From an uncultured Lewinella sp. (lineage in GTDB: Bacteria > Bacteroidota > Bacteroidia > Chitinophagales > Saprospiraceae): 6,809 bases of DNA. A model generated the notes under the pieces. The model was not told where the DNA came from, did not search any database, and saw nothing but the letters and a program-made list of their open reading frames with translations. Below are positions 1-4,954 of this stretch, piece by piece. Each line of letters begins with the position of its first letter. Within the stretch, counting starts at the first letter, position 1. Made by a program: the position numbers and the translations under genes. Where the stretch lies: positions 1 to 6,809 of the forward strand of contig CALIGP010000024.1 in NCBI GenBank assembly GCA_938021455.1. Direction: 5' to 3'.

Positions 1-30
1 CCCCGTCCAATCAAATTTGATTGGACGGGG
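1..30. terminator. Perfect 30-bp palindrome, likely terminator of the collar array
   Basis: The first 30 bases are a perfect inverted repeat. As RNA they fold into a 13-bp stem (arm CCCCGTCCAATCA) closed by an AATT loop, with a GC-rich base. It lies about 80 nt past the stop of the last collar gene on the minus strand, which suits a factor-independent terminator. The base that would begin the U-tract on that strand lies outside the window, so this half of the signal cannot be seen. In the plus direction no T-run follows (CACAAATGAC), so a bidirectional role is not supported. A protein-binding palindrome is the alternative. Confidence 0.6.
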
Positions 31-42
31 CACAAATGACCA

Positions 43-93
43 GTCTAAACCTACTTTGGTTAAGCCCGACACAACCTACTTACGCAAGGTCAT
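43..93 (-). pseudogene. Truncated remnant of a third small exported-protein gene
   Basis: Reading left from position 93, the minus strand gives M-T-L-R-K-stop-V-V-S-G-L-T-K-V-G-L-D. This lines up without gaps with the signal-peptide start of the two intact small proteins (M-I-T-R-K-Q-F-V/I-S-G-F-T/S-L-V-S/G-L-G). By hand count 10 of 17 residues match one or other paralogue, and about 31 of 51 bases match the 2005-1697 copy, with many differences at third codon positions. Codon 6 is TAG where the intact genes have CAG. The ATG sits 15 nt after the collar stop codon, against 12 and 17 nt in the two intact modules. Similarity fades before the palindrome at 1-30, so the rest of the gene is missing. 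The match is short and rests on position as much as on sequence. Confidence 0.6.
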
Positions 94-108
94 CCCTATG
101 AGGGAAGA

Positions 109-645
109 TTAATTGCGCGAAGGGAAAAGACCTTGCAAACAAATGATGGCATGTAAGCCAAGGTAGGGGTCTCTGTTTTCGAAAGGCTGAGAACCTCCGG
201 CATTACTCGTTGTGCCACCTGACGCCATATTTACTACCGTCGGAGCCGGGTCAGTACCGACGAAGTCGTTGTCCAAAAACTTGGCATTGGAAAGGTAATT
301 ACCCGTAGGATCGGGAGTATTGCCGGGGTCAGAACTGGCCTTTACCGTAAATTGGTGATTGTGGGAGGGGAGGTTTAGAGCCGTTAAAGTAGTGGAGGCT
401 GTTCCACCTCTCTGCCCAAGTTGAACATTGGGAAGCCCCGGGCCTTGCCCGGGAGCAATTGGCGCACGCCCACGTAAATCAGGCAGTGCAAAAGTGGTTC
501 GGCCATCTCCTCCATAAGTGGTTCCTAGTATTGAGAAAAGAGCTTGGTTTTGGCTTATGGCCAAAAGCTGTCCTTCACAAAAAGCCCAGCTGCGAGGCGC
601 GAAGTTGCCCGCAAAATATCTTACTTCTCCGAGAGTTGGTTCCAT
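109..645 (-). CDS. Phage tail collar domain protein (MdpB-like), copy C
   Basis: This 178-aa protein has a phage tail collar domain at about residues 5-60, with the family hallmarks FAGNFAPRSWAFCEGQLLAI, SILGTTYGGDGRTTFALPDL and RGR. A GPGLPNVQLGQRGG segment follows, then LPSHNH at 92-97, and the C-terminus ends FPSRN, as is typical of microcystin-dependent (MdpB-like) proteins. H95 and H97 form an H-x-H pair; in T4 gp12 such a pair from each of three chains holds a metal ion, so a metal-centred trimer is plausible here. There is no signal peptide. C23 and C169 are conserved in all three copies. It is the last intact gene of the array, 41 nt behind the small gene at 995-687, and lacks the leader found before copies A and B. 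The start is preceded by AATAATACA with no Shine-Dalgarno. The cellular role of stand-alone collar proteins is not known to me. Confidence 0.92.
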   Translation of the reverse strand: MEPTLGEVRYFAGNFAPRSWAFCEGQLLAISQNQALFSILGTTYGGDGRTTFALPDLRGRAPIAPGQGPGLPNVQLGQRGGTASTTLTALNLPSHNHQFTVKASSDPGNTPDPTGNYLSNAKFLDNDFVGTDPAPTVVNMASGGTTSNAGGSQPFENRDPYLGLHAIICLQGLFPSRN

Positions 646-686
646 TGTATTATTTTTTTTGACGAGTGAAAAAGCTATTCCTAAGG

Positions 687-995
687 CTAGTAAAAGCGGT
701 TAACTGGCTTACCGAAATTTTCCAACACTACCAAGCTACCGTTCATCGCCCGGTAAGTAGTTTTGAAGCCTTTTTGGGTTTCCTCCCGGCTCAGGATTTT
801 CTTTGGCTGAAGTACCAACCAGGGTTTATCCTGACCCGTAAAATGGCCAAGAGACATTTGCTGTAGCGCAATCTTAAGCTGGGCTGTTTCTCTTTCGTTA
901 AGCTGGTCGGATAAGCTGGTCGCCATCAGCGGTGATGCCAGTAAGCCTAAGCCCACCAATGAGAAACCAGAAATAAATTGTTTGCGGGTAATCAT
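687..995 (-). CDS. Small exported protein with Tat-like signal, copy B (unknown family)
   Basis: I do not recognise this 102-aa protein. The N-terminus MITRKQF followed by a mild hydrophobic stretch (about residues 8-24, rich in G, L and S) and LMA looks like a Tat-type signal with R-K in place of the twin arginines; cleavage would fall after A25. The mature part, about 77 residues, is charged and compact: a likely helix (NERETAQLKIALQQ, about 33-46), then KPWL, ILSREET, GFKTTYRA, NGSLVVLENFG and a final RFY. It is about 72% identical to the 2005-1697 copy, with the second half best conserved. It starts 17 nt after collar copy B and ends 41 nt before copy C, so it is very probably co-transcribed with both. 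The fixed pairing suggests a job linked to the collar protein, but nothing in the sequence shows what that job is. Confidence 0.85.
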   Translation of the reverse strand: MITRKQFISGFSLVGLGLLASPLMATSLSDQLNERETAQLKIALQQMSLGHFTGQDKPWLVLQPKKILSREETQKGFKTTYRAMNGSLVVLENFGKPVNRFY

Positions 996-1012
996 ACTCG
1001 AGGAGGGATTAA

Positions 1013-1549
1013 TTAGTTACGAGAAGGGAAAATACCCTGCAAGCAAACAATAGCATTCAGGCCGAGGTAAGGGTCTCTGTTGTCGAAAGCTTGAGAAGCG
1101 CCATTGTTTCCGGTTACGCCACCTCCTGCCATATCCACCAGGGTCAGATCCGGGTCAGGGCTAACGAAGTCATTATCCAAAAACTTAGCATTAGAGAGGT
1201 AGTTTCCCGTAGGGTCAGGTGTTGTACCTGGGTCAGAACTGGCCTTAACCGTAACCTGGTGATTGTGAGAAGGGAGGTTTAGGGCCGTTAAAGTCACGCT
1301 AGCAACTCCTCCTCTCTGACCAAGCTGAACGTTGGGAAGGCCTGGCCCTTGCCCAGGAGTAATTGCCGAGCGCCCTCGTAGATCTGGCAACCCAAAAGTG
1401 GTTCGGCCATCACCTCCATAGGTAGTCCCTAGTATTGAGAAAAGGGCGGTATTCTGTGCGATAGCCAGAAGTTGGCCGTGGCAAAAAGCCCAGTTGCGAG
1501 GGGCAAAGTTGCCCGCAAAATATCTTAGTTCTCCAATATATCCTTCCAT
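1013..1549 (-). CDS. Phage tail collar domain protein (MdpB-like), copy B
   Basis: This 178-aa collar protein is about 82% identical to copy C by hand count. The collar domain covers about residues 5-60 (FAGNFAPRNWAFCHGQ, TYGGDGRTTFGLPDL); LPSHNH lies at 92-97 and the protein ends GIFPSRN. The open frame runs upstream to 1672, but I place the start at 1549. From there the protein matches the other copies in length and N-terminus (MEGYIGELRYFAG), and the ATG has the same preceding TAATACA as copy C. The 41 extra upstream residues would be translated leader and hairpin sequence with no counterpart in the other copies. It begins module B, with its own conserved leader at 1593-1637 and a 147-nt gap after the previous gene. 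Compared with copy C, changes cluster at about residues 130-156. Confidence 0.92.
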   Translation of the reverse strand: MEGYIGELRYFAGNFAPRNWAFCHGQLLAIAQNTALFSILGTTYGGDGRTTFGLPDLRGRSAITPGQGPGLPNVQLGQRGGVASVTLTALNLPSHNHQVTVKASSDPGTTPDPTGNYLSNAKFLDNDFVSPDPDLTLVDMAGGGVTGNNGASQAFDNRDPYLGLNAIVCLQGIFPSRN

Positions 1550-1592
1550 TGTATTACTCTTTAAGTTGAGGGTAACTAGTTCAAGGTTTGCG

Positions 1593-1637
1593 CTTAGATT
1601 TTCAGAGCAGCCCCCAAGGTATCTAAGCCAACCCAGG
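1593..1637 (-). promoter_or_regulatory. Conserved leader of collar module B
   Basis: This stretch, 44-88 nt ahead of the copy B start codon, matches the leader before copy A at 2594-2640. Read on the minus strand, both share GGTT, CTTAGATA, a GGG block, TGC-CTGAAA and TCTA-G, with one 2-nt length difference. Here the ends form a perfect 7-bp inverted repeat (CTTAGAT / ATCTAAG, 21 nt apart), so a stem-loop is possible. The minus strand also reads TACCTTGG, one base from the Bacteroidota -7 box TAnnTTTG, but I see no well-spaced TTG upstream. It could be a promoter, an operator or a 5' UTR element, or it may simply be kept from the duplication. Confidence 0.5.
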
Positions 1638-1640
1638 TCG

Positions 1641-1679
1641 AGAAAACAACTGCAAGAGGCATTCCGACTCATTTTGCAG
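1641..1679 (-). terminator. Candidate hairpin terminator between modules A and B
   Basis: On the minus strand, 17 nt past the stop of the small gene at 2005-1697, CTGCAA-AAT-GAG pairs with CTC-TTGCAG. The result is a 9-bp stem with a 3-nt bulge and a 9-nt loop. The tract TTGTTTTCT follows directly, as expected after a factor-independent terminator. The stem is only moderately GC-rich and bulged, so termination may be partial, which would fit an attenuator between two modules that each carry a leader. It is placed on position and shape alone. Confidence 0.4.
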
Positions 1680-1696
1680 TCTTCCTCTTTTACTGA

Positions 1697-2005
1697 TTAA
1701 TAAAAGCGGGTAATTGATTGGCCAAAATTTTCCAGGACGACCATGCTACCATTCTTGGCCCGATAGGTAGTTTTGAAGCCTTTTCGGGTCTCTTCCCGAC
1801 TTAGGATTTTCTCCGGCTGAAGATTCAGCCAGGGCTTAATCTGTTTTGTGGAATGGCCTTGAACGAGTTGTTGGAGAGCGAGTTCGAGTTCGGCCGTCTC
1901 TCTTTCGGTTAGAGCTTCGGCCTGGCCAACGGCCAACAGTGGCGAAGCCAATAAACCTAAGCTCACCAAGGTAAAACCAGACACAAACTGTTTGCGAGTA
2001 ATCAT
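1697..2005 (-). CDS. Small exported protein with Tat-like signal, copy A (unknown family)
   Basis: This is the 102-aa paralogue of the 995-687 product. It opens with the same Tat-like signal (MITRKQFVSG, then FTLVSLGLLASPLLA), with R-K instead of R-R and a likely cut after A25. The mature part has an acidic, probably helical stretch (ERETAELELALQQ, about 34-46). The best-conserved block then runs from KPWL to the end: ILSREET, GFKTTYRAKNGS, VVLENFG and a terminal RFY. The least conserved part is residues 26-33, just after the cleavage site. It starts 12 nt after collar copy A, so the two are almost certainly on one transcript. A hairpin and T-rich tract follow at 1641-1679. No known function or family was recognised. 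Confidence 0.85.
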   Translation of the reverse strand: MITRKQFVSGFTLVSLGLLASPLLAVGQAEALTERETAELELALQQLVQGHSTKQIKPWLNLQPEKILSREETRKGFKTTYRAKNGSMVVLENFGQSITRFY

Positions 2006-2017
2006 GCTGAATGAGGA

Positions 2018-2554
2018 TTAATTACGTGAAGGGTAAGTGCCTAATAAGCAAATGATGCCATACACACCAAGGTAGGGGTCCCTATTTTCAAATGATTGAG
2101 AACCACCCGTACTAGTCGTTGGGCCACTTCCGGCCATATCAACCACGTTCGTGGCTGAACCAGGGTCAATGAAGTCGTTGTCCAAAAACTTAGCATTGGA
2201 GAGGTAATTCCCCGTAGGATCGGGAGTAGTACCTGGATCAGAACTGGCCTTAACCGTAAACTGGTGATTATGAGAAGGGAGATTCTGCGCCGTTAACGTG
2301 ACACTAGGTACTCCTCCTCTATCACCAAGCCGAACATTGGGAAGGCCCGGCCCCGTTCCTGGAGAAAGTGGCGAACGCCCCCGTAAGTCTGGTAATGCGA
2401 AAGTCGTTCGGCCGTCTCCTCCATAAGTGGTACCCAGTATAGAAAAAAGTGCACTGTTTTGTGAAATGGCTAAAAGCTGACCATGGCAGAAAGCCCAATT
2501 ACGGGGCGCGAAGTTGCCCGCAAAATATTTCACTTCTCCGATAAATCCTTGCAT
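2018..2554 (-). CDS. Phage tail collar domain protein (MdpB-like), copy A
   Basis: This is the first collar gene of the array in the direction of transcription. It encodes 178 aa, close to 80% identical to the other two. The collar domain is at about residues 5-60 (FAGNFAPRNWAFCHGQ, TYGGDGRTTFALPDL, RGR), LPSHNH at 92-97, and the C-terminus TYPSRN differs slightly from the usual FPSRN. It is the most divergent copy: it has GTGPGLPNVRLGDRGG in the middle and LLGTYPSRN at the end. The start MQGFIGEVKYFAG aligns with the other copies; the ATG follows TTGTACT, with no Shine-Dalgarno. There is no signal peptide. The leader at 2594-2640 lies 40 nt upstream. The T9SS-sorted protein gene ends 104 nt upstream on the same strand with no visible terminator, so it may feed transcripts into the array. 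Confidence 0.92.
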   Translation of the reverse strand: MQGFIGEVKYFAGNFAPRNWAFCHGQLLAISQNSALFSILGTTYGGDGRTTFALPDLRGRSPLSPGTGPGLPNVRLGDRGGVPSVTLTAQNLPSHNHQFTVKASSDPGTTPDPTGNYLSNAKFLDNDFIDPGSATNVVDMAGSGPTTSTGGSQSFENRDPYLGVYGIICLLGTYPSRN

Positions 2555-2593
2555 AGTACAACCTTTTAAGGTTTGTGATTATAATAAGCTTCA

Positions 2594-2640
2594 CCTAGAA
2601 TTTCAGGGCATTTCCCTAACTCTATCTAAGTTAAACCTGA
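2594..2640 (-). promoter_or_regulatory. Conserved leader of collar module A
   Basis: This leader is the counterpart of the one at 1593-1637 and lies 40-86 nt ahead of the copy A start codon. On the minus strand it reads GGTTTAACTTAGATA, a GTTAGGG block, TGCCCTGAAA and TTCTAGG. The outer inverted repeat is imperfect here (5 of 7 pairs), but a short inner hairpin forms instead (AGGG-aaatg-CCCT). I see no convincing -33/-7 pair in it. Its retention in both modules that start a collar/small pair, and its absence before copy C, is the main argument for a function. Confidence 0.45.
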
Positions 2641-2658
2641 ATGTATGTTAACGGGGTA

Positions 2659-3540
2659 TTACCGGGAAAAGACGACCCGGGTTACACTACTGGTTTCTTT
2701 ATTTTGAAACTTCACCAGGTAAACATCAGACGCCAATCCGGCCAGTGAGATGCTGTTCCCTGCTGCGTAATTGGTAATTCTTTTCACCACTCTGCCAGAA
2801 GAGCTTAGGATGGTTACTTCTCCTGCTTCCGTCGGTCCGGCTAGCACGAACAATCCGTTTACGGGATTAGGGAAAGCGGACAATGCGCCTTCTGCTGCGA
2901 TACGATCAATCACAATGACGCGGGAATAAGAGAAGTCTCCGTCAAAATCCTCCTGCATTAAGCGGTAAAAATTCTGCCCGTTAAGAGGGCTAGTATCGTC
3001 GAATTGGTAGTTATCACCCAACTCACTGTTTCCAGCCCCCTCCAGGTATCCGATGCGAGACCAATTTTCACCATTGAGCGACCGCTCTACGTGAAAGCCT
3101 TGATTATCTTCCTCTGCGGATGTTTCCCAGAAAAGGCGCACATCGTTTTTATCGGTTAAGGTGCCGGTAAAAGAAAGCCAGTTGACGGGTAGTAAAGCAT
3201 CGTTCTCGAGAACAAAGGGTTCAGCGCCTGTACAACCAAACGCATCCGTCCAGGTAGCATCAGCACTAGTAGATGGCTCGGCGGTGTCATCAGCATTAAA
3301 GAACAGGGCCTCTCCGTTCACGGCAAAAATCCAGACTCCGTCTGCAGAACTCCATTGGATGGTAAAACTTTGCCCAGGCATTCCAAAAATTGAACCTGTT
3401 CCGGCGTAACTTATCTTACCATCAACAACTATGGCTTCAGCAAGTGAAATGGGGGCATCTAAACAGGCACCTTCCACGTTGACTTGAGCCGAAAGTGGGA
3501 TAAAGAATAATAAAAGTGTAATGAGAGACAATATTTTCAT
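2659..3540 (-). CDS. Secreted protein with C-terminal T9SS type A sorting domain
   Basis: This 293-aa protein starts with a clear Sec signal peptide (MKILSLITLLLFFIPLSAQ, probable cut near residue 19). Residues 20-115 form an unrecognised beta-rich region with two cysteines, C26 and C103, that could pair outside the cell. Residues about 118-212 look like the fibronectin-III-like domain common before sorting domains in this phylum (LPVNWLSFTGTL, WETSAEEDNQGFHVERS, NFYRLMQEDFDG). Residues about 219-293 are a T9SS type A sorting domain, with FPNP at 223-226, SSSGRVV, and DVYLVKF before the final RVVFSR. The protein should be carried across the outer membrane by the type IX system and anchored or released there. 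No enzymatic motif is visible. A good promoter candidate lies directly before its start codon. Confidence 0.9.
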   Translation of the reverse strand: MKILSLITLLLFFIPLSAQVNVEGACLDAPISLAEAIVVDGKISYAGTGSIFGMPGQSFTIQWSSADGVWIFAVNGEALFFNADDTAEPSTSADATWTDAFGCTGAEPFVLENDALLPVNWLSFTGTLTDKNDVRLFWETSAEEDNQGFHVERSLNGENWSRIGYLEGAGNSELGDNYQFDDTSPLNGQNFYRLMQEDFDGDFSYSRVIVIDRIAAEGALSAFPNPVNGLFVLAGPTEAGEVTILSSSGRVVKRITNYAAGNSISLAGLASDVYLVKFQNKETSSVTRVVFSR

Positions 3541-3867
3541 AATACAATTATAGCACTAAAAGATGTGACGACAATAATTGAGGCAAAAAAAAATGCATTT
3601 TTGTTCTGAACGACACTTTTTTCTTGATAAATCGCCTTTTTTATCTCCTAAACTGTATTTCATTGCTTCTCTTATCAGGTTAAAGTGGGCAGCCCTCTTG
3701 GTAATAAGATAAGGTCAAAAATCAGAAGTACGACTACTTACACTAAGTTTTTCGACGGATCGAGGGCTAACTACTTGCTTAAGTTACCCGGAGCCAGTAC
3801 AACTTCTAATTAGTATCAGGCGTACCTACTTAAGCCACTACCTTTAGCCAATTCAAACGAAGTAGAC
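3541..3867. other. AT-rich divergent intergenic region
   Basis: These 327 nt separate the minus-strand T9SS protein gene from the plus-strand hydrolase gene, so promoters for both directions should lie here. The left end holds a plausible minus-strand promoter (3545-3574). A run of nine A residues and a 14-nt palindrome centred on ATGCAT lie at about 3585-3602. On the plus strand TACCTTTA at 3839-3846 is one base from the Bacteroidota -7 box, but it lacks a matching TTG upstream. I see no coding potential, RNA gene or longer repeat. Confidence 0.5.
3545..3574 (-). promoter_or_regulatory. Candidate Bacteroidota-type promoter of the T9SS protein gene
   Basis: On the minus strand TTG (3574-3572) is followed by a 19-nt spacer and TATAATTG (3552-3545). 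This fits the Bacteroidota pattern of TTG near -33 and TAnnTTTG near -7, with one mismatch in the -7 box. The expected transcription start would fall at or within a base or two of the ATG at 3540, so the mRNA would have almost no leader. Short AT-rich matches also occur by chance in a region of this composition. Confidence 0.4.
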
Positions 3868-4770
3868 ATGCAATTTCTTCGCACCCCGGATGACCGCTTT
3901 GAGAACCTCATCGGTTATGGCTTCGCGCCACATTATGTTGATGTCAGTCACGGCTTACGGATGCACTATTTAGACGTAAACCCCGGAGCGGAGCGGCTCA
4001 TCGTTTGCCTGCACGGTGAACCTTCGTGGAGTTACTTATACCGAAAGATGATCCCGCTGCTGGTGGCAGAGGGATACCGGGTTATTGCGCCGGACCTCAT
4101 TGGATTCGGCAAATCAGACAAACCCCTTGCCGAAAGTGATTATACTTATCAGCGGCACGTGGACTGGATGCGGGAGTTACTTTTTGACCATTTGGGCCTA
4201 CGCAACATCAATCTCTTCATTCAGGATTGGGGCGGCCTCATTGGGCTCCGCCTACTGGCCGAGCATACCGATCGCTTTGAGCGAGTAGCCGCGGCCAATA
4301 CCTTCATGCCCACCGGTGAGCAAAACCTCGGCCTTGGTTTCGAACAATGGAAAGCCATGGCTGCTACCATGAATCCTTTTCCCGTAGGCAACCTACTGCA
4401 AGTTGGCACAGTCTCCCAGCTCTCCATTCAGGAAATAGCCGCTTATGATGCGCCGTTTCCCGACGAGACCTACAAAGCTGGCGTACGTGTTTTCCCGGCT
4501 CTCGTGCCCAGTAGTCCCAACGACCCAGCCACCCCCGCTAACCGAGCGGCCTGGGCAAAGCTACGAGAGTTACAGCTTCCCTTTTTGACTTTATTCTCTG
4601 ATTCAGACCCCATTACTTCAGGCGTAGAGAAGTACTTTCAGAAAGCCATTCCCGGCACCAAAGGCCAGCCACATATCATCATGAAGAGTAGCGGGCATTT
4701 TTTACAGGAGGATTGTGCGGAAGAGTTGGTCGCAGCGCTCGTTCCTTTCTTTAAGGCTAAGGAGCCTTAG
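3868..4770 (+). CDS. Haloalkane dehalogenase-like alpha/beta hydrolase (DhlA/DhmA type)
   Basis: This 300-aa protein has the full alpha/beta-hydrolase catalytic set. HGEPSWSYLYRKMIP at 49-63 is the oxyanion-hole region and is nearly the same as in DhlA. DLIGFGKSDKP follows at 76-86. The nucleophile is D120 in QDWGG (119-123), followed by the halide-binding W121. W161 (FEQW) sits where DhlA has its second halide-binding tryptophan. The likely acid is D247 (SDSDPIT) and the base is H277 (SSGHFLQED). PFPDETYKAGVRVFP at 196-210 is also typical of the DhlA-like (HLD-I) group. Such enzymes hydrolyse carbon-halogen bonds in haloalkanes to alcohols, in the cytoplasm. The real substrate cannot be read from sequence, and many relatives are annotated only by similarity. 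It appears to be a single-gene unit with no regulator beside it. Confidence 0.88.
   Translation: MQFLRTPDDRFENLIGYGFAPHYVDVSHGLRMHYLDVNPGAERLIVCLHGEPSWSYLYRKMIPLLVAEGYRVIAPDLIGFGKSDKPLAESDYTYQRHVDWMRELLFDHLGLRNINLFIQDWGGLIGLRLLAEHTDRFERVAAANTFMPTGEQNLGLGFEQWKAMAATMNPFPVGNLLQVGTVSQLSIQEIAAYDAPFPDETYKAGVRVFPALVPSSPNDPATPANRAAWAKLRELQLPFLTLFSDSDPITSGVEKYFQKAIPGTKGQPHIIMKSSGHFLQEDCAEELVAALVPFFKAKEP
4752..4769 (+). terminator. Weak hairpin overlapping the hydrolase stop codon
   Basis: TAAGGCT and AGCCTTA form a 7-bp stem with an AAGG loop across the last codons of the hydrolase gene, ending inside its TAG stop. The sequence GTTTAAAACTTTG follows; it is only partly T-rich. The stem is short and overlaps coding sequence, so this is a weak terminator candidate at best. 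Confidence 0.2.
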
Positions 4771-4860
4771 TTTAAAACTTTGCTTTCCTAAGCTCTTCTT
4801 TGCACCTGCGCTTGCGCCCGGATATGCCATCCCCATGACCAAGCCAAACCATTCACCCAC

Positions 4861-4868
4861 TACCTTTG
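4861..4868 (+). promoter_or_regulatory. Candidate -7 box for hemB
   Basis: TACCTTTG is an exact match to the Bacteroidota -7 consensus TAnnTTTG and lies 86 nt before the hemB start codon I prefer. This would give a leader of roughly 80 nt. No TTG is found at the usual distance upstream (AAGCCAAACC lies there instead), which lowers confidence. Confidence 0.35.
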
Positions 4869-4954
4869 CTCCATACAGATGAAGCCCACGAGTGCAGCAA
4901 GCACTCCTATGCGGCAGCTATTATCAATCTACCCTACTACCAGACTATCATACT

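Noticed and set aside
459..866. Several 60-70 aa plus-strand open frames across the array
   Set aside because: They lie opposite conserved minus-strand genes, overlap each other and show no family features; they are shadows.
1001..1006. AGGAGG near the start of the small gene at 995
   Set aside because: The motif is on the plus strand; the minus-strand transcript reads CCTCCT, so it is not a Shine-Dalgarno sequence for this gene.
1550..1672. N-terminal extension of collar copy B to position 1672
   Set aside because: The extra 41 residues cover the conserved leader and the hairpin region, are absent from the other two 178-aa copies, and the ATG at 1549 has the same upstream context as copy C.
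109..2554. Prophage or contractile injection system
   Set aside because: Only collar-domain proteins are present; no sheath, tube, baseplate, capsid, integrase or lysis gene is in the window, and the flanks are ordinary chromosomal genes. The region beyond position 1 cannot be judged.
109..2554. CRISPR array or short-repeat element
   Set aside because: The repetition is of whole genes about 1 kb apart with protein-level conservation; there are no short direct repeats with regular spacers.
4892..4954. N-terminal extension of HemB from 4892
   Set aside because: The 21 residues do not resemble HemB, whose conserved sequence starts at MLSRPRRNR; the ATG at 4955 gives a normal length.
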